Source: Simiduia sp. 21SJ11W-1 (GTDB lineage: Bacteria > Pseudomonadota > Gammaproteobacteria > Pseudomonadales > Cellvibrionaceae). From it: 64,000 nt of DNA. The notes under the pieces are model-generated. The model was not told where the DNA came from. It worked only from the letters and a program-made list of their open reading frames with translations, and did no database searches. The DNA is taken from contig NZ_CP090959.1 in assembly GCF_024138675.1 (NCBI RefSeq), positions 372,001 through 436,000 on the forward strand, given 5' to 3'. The translations under genes were made by a program, and so were the position numbers. Shown here piece by piece: positions 17,862 through 26,094 of the stretch (position 1 is its first letter; every line of letters begins with the position of its first letter).

Positions 17862-19280
17862 GTGCGCTTTTGGTTAAATGGTCATCAAACCACAGTAGAC
17901 GATGCCTCAGCAGACACCACAGTGCTGCAGTATCTGCGTGCCAGCCGCACAAGCTTGGGTACCAAAGAGGGCTGCGCCTCGGGTGATTGCGGTGCCTGTA
18001 CGGTGCTGGTGTCTGGTTCCCAAGGCGAGGGCCCAGGTGGCGCGCGCTACCAGGCGGTGAACAGCTGCCTGCTGCCCTTGGGGAGTGTGCAAGAGCGGCA
18101 GTTACTCACCGTTGAAGGTCTTTCCTGCGGCGCACAGTTACACCCGGCGCAGCAGGCGTTGATCGATTATCACGGCTCTCAATGTGGCTTTTGTACGCCG
18201 GGTTTTGCGATGTCGCTGGCCGCTGCCGCACAGGCAGCCAGCCCCGAAGATACCGAGGCCCGGCGTGCCCAGGTGTTGGATGCCATTTCAGGCAATTTGT
18301 GCAGGTGCACGGGCTACAAGCCCATTGTGGAGGCCGGCATAGCGGCCTGCGGGGCCGGTGCTGAATTGCCCTATGTGGCAGCCGCAGCCAAGCCCGCAGC
18401 CGAGCCCTTGAGGGGCTTTTTTCAGCCAGAAACCGAAACCGAATTGCGCGAACTGCTAGCGGCGCACCCGGAGGCGCGCATTATTGCCGGCGGTACCGAT
18501 TTAATGCTGGAGGCCACCCAGGCCTATCAATCCCTCGCACCGCTGATAGACGTGAGCCGGATCCCAAGCCTCACCCGCATAGACAGCGCCGGCGACACCC
18601 TGTGTATTGGCGCGGGCTCAACCTACAGCGCCCAAGAGCAGGCACTGGCAGACATAGCGCCTGAGTATGTGGCGTTTCTGGCACGCCTTGGCTCGCGCCA
18701 GATTCGCAATCGCGCAACCCTGGGCGGCAATATATGCAATGCATCGCCCATTGCCGATACCCCGCCCTGGCTGCTGGTGCAGGAGGCCGAATTGATTATT
18801 GGCAAACCAGAAGGCGGCTTTCGTTACGAGCGGCTGGAAGATTTTTATCTGGATTACAAAAAAACCACCTTGCGCGCCGGTGAATACCTGGCCGATGTGC
18901 GCTTGAGCCGTGCGCGCTTGGCCTGCGCGGCCAAACTCTACAAGGTGAGTAAACGCTATGAAGACGATATATCCGCCGTGTGCGGCGCCTTTTTAATAAA
19001 CCCCAACAATCAATTGCGCATCGCCTTTGGCGGCATGGCCGCCACGCCCAAGCGGGCACGGCTTACCGAGGCTTTTATTAATAAACAGCCTTGGCAAACG
19101 GCAGAAAATTGGGAGGCAGTTGTCGCGCAGGCGGGCGAGTATTTAGCGCAAGATTTCACACCGCTAACCGATGTGCGCGCCTCAAAAGATTACCGCTTGC
19201 AGCTCGCCCACAACTTACTGCGCAAAGCCTGCAGGGCCTGGGCGCTGGGCGCGGATGCCGAGGCGGGTGTCTATGCGTAA
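17862..19280 (+). CDS. xdhA: Xanthine dehydrogenase, iron-sulfur/FAD subunit
   Basis: Small subunit (472 aa) of xanthine dehydrogenase, which oxidises hypoxanthine to xanthine and urate with NAD+. The first [2Fe-2S] cluster is bound by CASGDCGACTV plus a later Cys, the second by QCGFCTPGF and NLCRCTGYKP. The FAD domain shows AGGTDLM and RNRATLGGNICNASPIAD. The GTG start at 17862 has a GGAGG site 7 nt upstream. It overlaps xdhB by 8 nt, and both belong to a seven-gene purine degradation operon. The two-subunit split matches the Rhodobacter-type XdhAB enzyme. Confidence 0.96.
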   Translation: MRFWLNGHQTTVDDASADTTVLQYLRASRTSLGTKEGCASGDCGACTVLVSGSQGEGPGGARYQAVNSCLLPLGSVQERQLLTVEGLSCGAQLHPAQQALIDYHGSQCGFCTPGFAMSLAAAAQAASPEDTEARRAQVLDAISGNLCRCTGYKPIVEAGIAACGAGAELPYVAAAAKPAAEPLRGFFQPETETELRELLAAHPEARIIAGGTDLMLEATQAYQSLAPLIDVSRIPSLTRIDSAGDTLCIGAGSTYSAQEQALADIAPEYVAFLARLGSRQIRNRATLGGNICNASPIADTPPWLLVQEAELIIGKPEGGFRYERLEDFYLDYKKTTLRAGEYLADVRLSRARLACAAKLYKVSKRYEDDISAVCGAFLINPNNQLRIAFGGMAATPKRARLTEAFINKQPWQTAENWEAVVAQAGEYLAQDFTPLTDVRASKDYRLQLAHNLLRKACRAWALGADAEAGVYA

Positions 19281-21675
19281 ACTCACCGAAGGCCACGCCC
19301 ATAAAGGCAAACCAGACGCGACCCCCACAGCGCGTGTGGCCACACCTGAACGTTTGCAGCCAGCAGGCACGCAACCACTGGGCTGCCAAACGCCCCATGA
19401 ATCGGCGCATCTACATGTTACCGGGCGCGCACAATATGTAGACGACGCGCCTGTGCCCGAGGGCCTGTTGTACGTGGCCACGGGCCAGTCTGTGCACGCC
19501 CATGCAGACATTACCGCGTTGGATCTAACCGAAGTGAAGCGCGCGCCGGGTGTGGTGGATGTGGTGGTGCAGGGCGATATTCCTGGCAAAATTGATGTGG
19601 CGCCGGTGTATTCCGGTGACCCGCTGCTGGCCGGCGACAGTGTGCAGTATGTGGGCCAGCCGATCTTTGCCGTGGCAGCCACAAGTTTTGCCGCCGCCCA
19701 GCGGGCGGTGCAACGCGCGCAGGTAAGTTACGCCACGAAGCCTGCCGTGCTTGAAATAAAAGACGCCCTCGCCCAGGAAAGTTTTGTGCTGCCCCAGCAC
19801 CGGCTGCTCATGGGCGACCCGGATGCCGCCATTGCCAATGCGCCCCACACGCTTGCCGGCGAAATCTATGTGCGTGGCCAGGAGCACTTTTATCTTGAGG
19901 GCCAAATCAGCCAGGCCACGCCATTGGAAGATGGCGCCATTCACATACTCAGCTCATCGCAACACCCCACCGAAGTGCAAAAGCTTGTGGCCGAGGTATT
20001 GGATTTACCTTTTCACAAGGTGGTGGCCGAAGTGCGCCGCATGGGCGGCGGTTTTGGTGGCAAAGAAACCCAGGCCGCACCGCTTGCCTGCTTGGCGGCA
20101 TTGTTTGCCCAGCGCACCGGCCGCCCGGTGCGCTACCGGATGCCGCGCCACGACGACATGGTGCAAACCGGTAAACGTCACGATTTTTACAACCGCTACC
20201 GCGCAGGCTTTGATAGCCGCGGGCGCTTGCTGGGTGTAGATATGATTCTGGCGGGCAAGTGCGGTTACTCGGCGGATTTATCCGACGGTATTGTGGATCG
20301 CGCCATGTTTCATGCAGATAACGCCTACTACCTGGGCGCGGCCAGCATCCTGGGTTTACGCTGCAAAACGCACACAGTTTCCAACACTGCGTTTCGCGGT
20401 TTTGGTGGCCCCAAGGGTGTGTTGGCGGCCGAGTGCATGATTGACGACATCGCCCGCCACCTGCAGTTAGATCCGCTTGATGTACGCAAAGAAAATTTGT
20501 ATCAGCCCGGGCGCGACGAAACGCCCTACGGCCAAAAAATTTCACAGCACCAGCTGCCCGATATTGTGGCGGCCCTTGAGCAATCCTCAGATTACCGCGC
20601 GCGCAGGCATGCCATCGGCCAATACAATGCGCGCCACTCGGTAACCAAAAAGGGGCTGGCGCTTACGCCCGTGAAATTTGGCATTTCTTTTACTGCCAAG
20701 CATTTGAACCAGGCCGGTGCACTCTTGCACATCTACACAGATGGCAGCATGCAAATCAGCCACGGCGGCACAGAAATGGGCCAGGGCCTGTACACCAAAA
20801 TTCAACAAATTGTGGCCAATGCCTTTGGGCAACCCTTGGCGCAGGTGGCCGTGGTGTCTACCCGTACCGACAAAGTACCCAACACCTCGCCCACGGCGGC
20901 CTCATCGGGCACCGATTTAAACGGCATGGCAGCACTCAACGCCTGTGAAAAAATCAAAGCGGATTTGTGCAGCTTTGCGTGTGCGCATTTTAATGTGCAG
21001 CCAGCGGATGTGGCCTTCGCCGAGGGTCAGGTAAGGCTGGGGGCTGCGCGCATGGGCTTTACGGAATTTATCCAGCTGGCCTACCTAAACCGCGTGCCGC
21101 TGTCGGCTGCGGGGTTTTACCGCACGCCAAAAATTCATTACGACCGCGCCACCGCCAAGGGCCGGCCGTTTCTGTATTTTGCCAATGGCGCAGCGGTAAG
21201 CGAGGTGATTATTGATACCGAAACCGGCGAGTACCGCGTCACCCGCGTAGACATCTTGCACGATGTGGGCGCCTCACTGAATCCGGCCATTGACGTGGGG
21301 CAAATTGAAGGCGGCTTTATTCAGGGTATGGGTTGGCTCACCAGCGAAGAGCTGCTGTGGGATGACAAAGGCCGGGTGATTTCCAATAGCCCTGCCAATT
21401 ATAAAATTCCCACCGCCCACGATGTGCCCACAGAATTTAACGTGCAGCTATTTGATCAGGCCAACGCAGAGCCTACAGTGCATCGCTCCAAGGCTGTAGG
21501 CGAGCCACCGCTGATGTTGGCCATCTCTGTGTGGGCCGCGCTGCGCGATGCCTGCGCCTCTGTGGCCAATTACCGTTTTAGCCCAACACTCAATGCACCC
21601 GCCACGCCGGAGCAGGTGTACTGGGCCGTTGAACAGGCGCGCGCGTTTAATGCCCGTGGGGGTGTGCATGAATAA
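19273..21675 (+). CDS. xdhB: Xanthine dehydrogenase, molybdopterin subunit
   Basis: Large subunit (800 aa) carrying the molybdenum cofactor and the purine site. Motifs include GGGFGGKETQ, TAFRGFGGPKG, the conserved EMGQGLYTKI and the C-terminal KAVGEPPLMLA that includes the catalytic glutamate region. The start ATG lies inside the end of xdhA (ATGCGTAA overlap), with GAGGCGGG as ribosome site; an in-frame extension to 19171 overlaps xdhA too far. It overlaps xdhC at its 3' end by 8 nt, suggesting translational coupling through the operon. Confidence 0.96.
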   Translation: MRKLTEGHAHKGKPDATPTARVATPERLQPAGTQPLGCQTPHESAHLHVTGRAQYVDDAPVPEGLLYVATGQSVHAHADITALDLTEVKRAPGVVDVVVQGDIPGKIDVAPVYSGDPLLAGDSVQYVGQPIFAVAATSFAAAQRAVQRAQVSYATKPAVLEIKDALAQESFVLPQHRLLMGDPDAAIANAPHTLAGEIYVRGQEHFYLEGQISQATPLEDGAIHILSSSQHPTEVQKLVAEVLDLPFHKVVAEVRRMGGGFGGKETQAAPLACLAALFAQRTGRPVRYRMPRHDDMVQTGKRHDFYNRYRAGFDSRGRLLGVDMILAGKCGYSADLSDGIVDRAMFHADNAYYLGAASILGLRCKTHTVSNTAFRGFGGPKGVLAAECMIDDIARHLQLDPLDVRKENLYQPGRDETPYGQKISQHQLPDIVAALEQSSDYRARRHAIGQYNARHSVTKKGLALTPVKFGISFTAKHLNQAGALLHIYTDGSMQISHGGTEMGQGLYTKIQQIVANAFGQPLAQVAVVSTRTDKVPNTSPTAASSGTDLNGMAALNACEKIKADLCSFACAHFNVQPADVAFAEGQVRLGAARMGFTEFIQLAYLNRVPLSAAGFYRTPKIHYDRATAKGRPFLYFANGAAVSEVIIDTETGEYRVTRVDILHDVGASLNPAIDVGQIEGGFIQGMGWLTSEELLWDDKGRVISNSPANYKIPTAHDVPTEFNVQLFDQANAEPTVHRSKAVGEPPLMLAISVWAALRDACASVANYRFSPTLNAPATPEQVYWAVEQARAFNARGGVHE

Positions 21676-22537
21676 CCTTAAATGGGCTCAGGCCATTAAC
21701 CATTGCCAGCAAGCAGGGCGCGGTTATGTGATTGCCACCATCGTGCATGCCCAGGGTTCAACGCCCCGCGATGGCGGCAGCAAAATGGTTATCGACAATC
21801 AGCACACCTACGACACCCTAGGCGGCGGCCAGCTGGAGTTTATGGTGTGCCAGGCCGCCCGCGAGCTGCTGCAAAAAAATACACCCGCCCAGCAATTGCA
21901 GCCGTTTCATTTGGCCGCCCAAACCAACCAATGTTGTGGCGGTGCCGTTACTGTGTTGCTTGAATGCTTTCCCGCCTGTGATTGGCAGCTGACTATTTTC
22001 GGTGGCGGCCATGTGGCAAAAGCGCTGCTGGCCATTGTGGGCGAGCTGCCCATGCAGGTGCGGTTTATTGACTCGCGCACCGGCATGTTGCCCGAGGCGC
22101 TGCCTGCCAATTGCCGGTTTGATCTCTCCGCCCAGCCGGTGGCCGAGGTGGCCAATCTGCCCGCCAATGGCTGGGTGTTAGTGCTCACTCATGATCACCA
22201 GTTGGATTACCAGTTGTGCCTGGCCTTGTTGCGCGCGCCCCGCTGGCGGTTTTTGGGTTTAATAGGTTCACAAACCAAAGCGCGGCGGTTTCAGCAGCGG
22301 CTCAAGCACGACGGCATTAGCGATGACCTGCTCGAGCAGCTGGTGTGCCCGGTGGGTTTGGCACAAGTGCAGGGCAAGCGCCCCATGGAGGTGGCGGTAT
22401 CTATTGCCGCCCAGCTGCAATCGCTTTACTACCAGGGCACAAGGCGCCACAAGGCGCCGACCGAAAGTTGGCAAACCATTAAAAAAATGCTGCGCGCAAA
22501 CACAGATACCGAGGCGCAAAGCCATGACGCACCCTAG
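21668..22537 (+). CDS. xdhC: XdhC molybdenum-cofactor chaperone
   Basis: Accessory protein (289 aa) that binds and sulfurates the molybdenum cofactor before insertion into XdhB. The XdhC/CoxI N-terminal part (TIVHAQGSTPRDGGSKM) and a Rossmann-like C-terminal part (LTIFGGGHVAKALLAI, GLIGSQTKARRF) are visible. Its conserved cysteines include NQCCGGAV. It starts in ATGAATAA at the end of xdhB and overlaps uraD by 14 nt. Confidence 0.94.
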   Translation: MNNLKWAQAINHCQQAGRGYVIATIVHAQGSTPRDGGSKMVIDNQHTYDTLGGGQLEFMVCQAARELLQKNTPAQQLQPFHLAAQTNQCCGGAVTVLLECFPACDWQLTIFGGGHVAKALLAIVGELPMQVRFIDSRTGMLPEALPANCRFDLSAQPVAEVANLPANGWVLVLTHDHQLDYQLCLALLRAPRWRFLGLIGSQTKARRFQQRLKHDGISDDLLEQLVCPVGLAQVQGKRPMEVAVSIAAQLQSLYYQGTRRHKAPTESWQTIKKMLRANTDTEAQSHDAP

Positions 22538-23027
22538 CCCTTTGTCGCTCGCCCAATTCAACGAAAGTGCAGAGGATAGCGCGCGCGCCGTTATGTTAAA
22601 CGTGTGCCGCTGTGGCGATTGGGCCGATGCCATGGTGGCCGGCCGGCCCTACGGCGATGTGCACCAGATCTTACACGCTGCACGCACCCATTGGCGTGGT
22701 GATGAGGCACAGTTGTTAGAAGCCTGTAGCGGGCACGCTAAAATTGGCGACACCCGCGCCATCGCCAAAGGCGGGCACAGTGCACGGGAGCAGGGCCAGG
22801 TGGCCAGTGCCAGTGATCAGCTATTGGCGGAGTTGGCAGCGCTCAATGGCGAATACCAAAAAAAGTTTGGCTTTATTTATTTGGTGTGCGCTTCGGGCCG
22901 CTCGCCAGACACACTGCTTGCGCTTTTGAAATCGCGGCTAACAAATTCGCGCAGCCAGGAAATAATTAATGCCGCAGCCGAGCAGGCGGCCATTACCCGG
23001 TTGCGCTTAACGCAGCTGTTTTTATAG
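22524..23027 (+). CDS. uraD: OHCU decarboxylase
   Basis: Decarboxylates 2-oxo-4-hydroxy-4-carboxy-5-ureidoimidazoline to S-allantoin, the last step of the urate ring-opening pathway. The 167-aa protein has the family motifs GHAKIGD (catalytic His), EYQKKFGFIYLVCASGRS and LKSRLTNSRSQE. The usual HP-x-IG reads HAKIG here. The start ATG lies within the 3' end of xdhC, and the longer open frame from 22323 would overlap it further. Cytoplasmic. Confidence 0.93.
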   Translation: MTHPSPLSLAQFNESAEDSARAVMLNVCRCGDWADAMVAGRPYGDVHQILHAARTHWRGDEAQLLEACSGHAKIGDTRAIAKGGHSAREQGQVASASDQLLAELAALNGEYQKKFGFIYLVCASGRSPDTLLALLKSRLTNSRSQEIINAAAEQAAITRLRLTQLFL

Positions 23028-23118
23028 CAGTGGCTGGATGCCACCCATGAATGCACCTGAGAACGCAACTGAAAATGCAACAGAGCACACAGCAGAGAAC
23101 ATAACGGAGAAAGCAGAA

Positions 23119-23460
23119 GTGCAAAATACCCCAAAGGCACCTATCACCACCCACGTGCTGGATCTAGACGCCGGTCGCCCTGCCGAGGGGCTGGCCGTCA
23201 GCCTGTGGGCGGGCGACGCGCTACTGGCCAGTGCCACCACCGATGCCGATGGCCGGGTGATTCACTGGCCTGCAGAGATTACCTTAACTGCGGGTGACTA
23301 CTGCCTGGTGTTCGATGTGGCCCATTGGTTTGAGCGCCAGAGCCGCACCAGCTTTTACCCTGAGGTCAGCATCAGCTTTACTGTGGCCTCGCTCAATCAG
23401 CATTACCATGTGCCGTTGCTGTTAAATGCGCACGGCTATTCCACCTACCGAGGCAGCTAA
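23119..23460 (+). CDS. hiuH: 5-hydroxyisourate hydrolase (transthyretin-like)
   Basis: Hydrolyses 5-hydroxyisourate to OHCU. The core begins ITTHVLDLDAGRPAEGL and ends with the diagnostic YRGS tetrapeptide. I chose GTG at 23119 (113 aa, normal family length) because CGGAG lies 9 nt upstream and the conserved domain starts about 8 residues later. An ATG at 23038 would add 27 residues of NATE/ENITE-like low-complexity sequence (ENATENATEHTAENITE) with no clear ribosome site. If that longer form is used, it would be an unusual hydrophilic N-terminal tail. A cleavable signal peptide is not visible. The guaD start follows 2 nt after the stop. Confidence 0.92.
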   Translation: MQNTPKAPITTHVLDLDAGRPAEGLAVSLWAGDALLASATTDADGRVIHWPAEITLTAGDYCLVFDVAHWFERQSRTSFYPEVSISFTVASLNQHYHVPLLLNAHGYSTYRGS

Positions 23461-23462
23461 GC

Positions 23463-24788
23463 GTGAGTGCACCAGCAAACCCGCCCGGCAGTGTTGCACT
23501 GCGCGCGCGCATTCTACACTTCACTGCCAAGCCCACGGGTAAGGGTGAACAAAACGCCGTGCAATATTTTGACGACGGCGTGCTGTTGGTAGAGAAGGGC
23601 CAGGTAACGGCCGTGGCACCGGCCGAGGCCATGGCGCAGCAGGGTTTTGACCTCAGCCGTTGCGAACACCTGCCCGATCATCTGGTAATGCCAGGCTTTA
23701 TTGATAGCCATATTCACTGCCCGCAACTGGATGTGATGGCCTCTTACGGCGAGCAATTATTAGATTGGCTAAACCGCTACACCTTTCCCGCCGAGCTTAA
23801 ATTTTCAGATCCGCAATACGCAGCGTTAATGTCTGAATTGTTTTTAGACAGGCTGCTTGCCGCCGGTACCACAACGGCACTTGCCTATGCCACAGTGCAC
23901 GCCCACGCCGCCGATGCGTTGTTTCACGCGGCACAAAAGCGCAACCTGCGGCTGGTGGCAGGGCGCGTGATGATGGATCGCAATGCGCCAGAAAACCTTA
24001 CAGATACCGCCGCCAGTGGCGAGCGCGACGACCGCAGGCTCATTGAGCAGTGGCATGGCCAGGGGCGCTTGCACTATGCGCTTACCCCGCGTTTTGCGCC
24101 TACCAGTAGCCCCGAACAATTACTGGCGGCCGGGCGCTTGTATGTCGAGTACAGCGGTTTGTACATGCAAACCCATTTGTCTGAAAATCTGGCCGAACTC
24201 GATTGGATCAAATCACTTTACCCCAAGGCCAAACACTACCTGGACGTGTACGATCAGGCAGGCTTGCTGGGCCCGCGTAGCGTATTTGGCCACGGTATTC
24301 ACCTAAGTGACGATGAGCTGGCAAGGCTCGCAGCCACAGGTTCAAGCGTGGCATTTTGCCCAAGTTCCAATTTGTTTTTGGGCAGTGGCCTGTTAGATCT
24401 CGCGCGCCTGCAGGCGGCGGGTGTTGCCGTAAACATCGCCACCGACGTGGGCGCCGGCACAAGTTTCAGCCAGCTACGCACCCTGGCCGATGCCTACCGG
24501 GTACTGCAGCTGCAAGGCCAGTCGCTGGACGCGCTAACCGCGTTTTACCAACTGACTCTCGGCAATGCACAAAGCCTGCACCTAGATCACTGCCTGGGCA
24601 ATTTCAGTGCCGGGAAAGACGCAGATTTTGTTGTGATTAACCTCGCACCCGATGCCCTGCAAGCGCGCCGCCAAAGCCAGGTTGCCTCACTTGAAGAGGC
24701 GCTGTTTGCGCTGATGATTTTAGGTGACGAGCGCAACATTGCGCGCACCTACGCGGCCGGCAGCTGCGTGTATCAAAATAATAATTAA
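23463..24788 (+). CDS. guaD: Guanine deaminase
   Basis: Zinc amidohydrolase (441 aa) that converts guanine to xanthine, feeding the xanthine dehydrogenase encoded upstream. Metal and substrate motifs are PGFIDSHIHCPQLD (HxH), MQTHLSE, FGHGIHLSDDEL and ATDVGAGTSFSQLRTL. The GTG start at 23463 is 2 nt after hiuH, with GAGG just before the hiuH stop. Cytoplasmic. Its presence inside the urate operon shows that guanine, not only hypoxanthine, is a planned input. Confidence 0.95.
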   Translation: MSAPANPPGSVALRARILHFTAKPTGKGEQNAVQYFDDGVLLVEKGQVTAVAPAEAMAQQGFDLSRCEHLPDHLVMPGFIDSHIHCPQLDVMASYGEQLLDWLNRYTFPAELKFSDPQYAALMSELFLDRLLAAGTTTALAYATVHAHAADALFHAAQKRNLRLVAGRVMMDRNAPENLTDTAASGERDDRRLIEQWHGQGRLHYALTPRFAPTSSPEQLLAAGRLYVEYSGLYMQTHLSENLAELDWIKSLYPKAKHYLDVYDQAGLLGPRSVFGHGIHLSDDELARLAATGSSVAFCPSSNLFLGSGLLDLARLQAAGVAVNIATDVGAGTSFSQLRTLADAYRVLQLQGQSLDALTAFYQLTLGNAQSLHLDHCLGNFSAGKDADFVVINLAPDALQARRQSQVASLEEALFALMILGDERNIARTYAAGSCVYQNNN

Positions 24789-24798
24789 CGGAGTTCTC

Positions 24799-26079
24799 AT
24801 GGAAGCGCTGGTGTTGGAGTGGTTAAATTTGGCGGTGCGTTGGTTTCACCTGGTGGCAGGTATCGCATGGATAGGCGCCTCGTTTTATTTTATTTGGCTC
24901 GATTTAAGTTTGCGCACCCCGCCCGCGGAAAAGGCGGCCCGGGGTATTAAAGGCGATGTGTGGGCAATTCACGGCGGCGGCATTTATGAGGTAAGCAAAT
25001 ATCACACGCGCCCCGAACAGATGCCCACAACCTTGCACTGGTTCAAGTGGGAGGCCTACAGCACCTGGATTAGCGGCACGGCGTTGATGGTGCTCTTCTA
25101 CTACGCCCAGGCCGATATCATGCTGGCAAAAATGGGCGGCCCGCTTTCGGGCAGCCAGTCTATTGTGGCAAGTGTGCTATTTATTGGCGCGGGCGTTTTG
25201 TTGTATGAATTATTGGTGCGCGGCCCCTTGGTTAAACGCCCTGCATTGTTTGCCTGCACCTTAGTGGTTTTATTTACTGCTGCCAGTTATCTGGCGTTCG
25301 CACTTTTTGCCGCGCGCGCCGCCTTAGTGCACCTGGGTGCATTTATGGGAAGCGTGATGGTGGGCAATGTGCTGCTCGGCATCATGCCTGCCCAGCGCAA
25401 ATTTCTGGCCGCAGTAGATGCGGGCACGCCACTGCCCGAGGCGGCCATGGCCATGGCCAAGCTGCGTTCTACCCACAACAATTACCTCACGCTGCCGGTG
25501 TTGTTGTGCATGATTGGCAATCACTCGCCGTTTTTGTACGGCCACGATCAGGCGTGGTTATGTGTTGCAGTTTTAGCGGCACTGGTGGCATGGGGCAGGC
25601 ACTTTTTTAACCTGAAGCACCAGGGCATCGTGCGCCCGTGGATACTGGTGACCAGCGCCGCAGGTGTAGTGCTGCTGGCCATTTACATGGCCCATGCCAC
25701 GGCCATTGCCCGCACGGTCGCGCCAGTGGCTGCAATGCCTGCCACTATGGCAAGTAAAGAGCCCGCTTCAAGTGCGGGTGAAGCCGCGAGTTCTGGCCAA
25801 CATGAAGTAGTCGATGCCAGTAAAAACGTGGCCGGTGATTATCAAACGCTTGCGCAATTGGTGGCAACCCACTGCGCCAATTGCCACGCCAGGCAGCCAA
25901 CCCAGGCAGGCTTTGCCGTGGCACCGGGTGGAATAATTATTGAAACGCCGGAACAATTGCAGGCTTTAAAGGCGCGCGCCTTACCCGCTATTGAATCCAA
26001 TTACATGCCGCTGGGTAATTTCACAGAGCTTAGCGGCGCAGACCGCAGCGTGTTGATCCATTGGCTTTCGCAACAATAA
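24799..26079 (+). CDS. puuD: PuuD-type membrane urate hydroxylase with C-terminal cytochrome c
   Basis: Oxidises urate to 5-hydroxyisourate at the membrane and passes electrons to the respiratory chain. The 426-aa protein has several hydrophobic helices (WFHLVAGIAWIGASFYF near the start, then about seven more), with conserved histidines, and a C-terminal periplasmic cytochrome c domain (heme motif CANCH; distal Met probably in NYMPLG). This replaces a soluble uricase, of which none is seen. Start ATG has CGGAG 6 nt upstream and 10 nt spacing after guaD. The linker at about residues 315-350 is Ala/Ser/Glu-rich (ASKEPASSAGEAASSGQ). Last gene of the operon. Confidence 0.93.
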   Translation: MEALVLEWLNLAVRWFHLVAGIAWIGASFYFIWLDLSLRTPPAEKAARGIKGDVWAIHGGGIYEVSKYHTRPEQMPTTLHWFKWEAYSTWISGTALMVLFYYAQADIMLAKMGGPLSGSQSIVASVLFIGAGVLLYELLVRGPLVKRPALFACTLVVLFTAASYLAFALFAARAALVHLGAFMGSVMVGNVLLGIMPAQRKFLAAVDAGTPLPEAAMAMAKLRSTHNNYLTLPVLLCMIGNHSPFLYGHDQAWLCVAVLAALVAWGRHFFNLKHQGIVRPWILVTSAAGVVLLAIYMAHATAIARTVAPVAAMPATMASKEPASSAGEAASSGQHEVVDASKNVAGDYQTLAQLVATHCANCHARQPTQAGFAVAPGGIIIETPEQLQALKARALPAIESNYMPLGNFTELSGADRSVLIHWLSQQ

Positions 26080-26094
26080 TGCGTGGGCTTCTGG

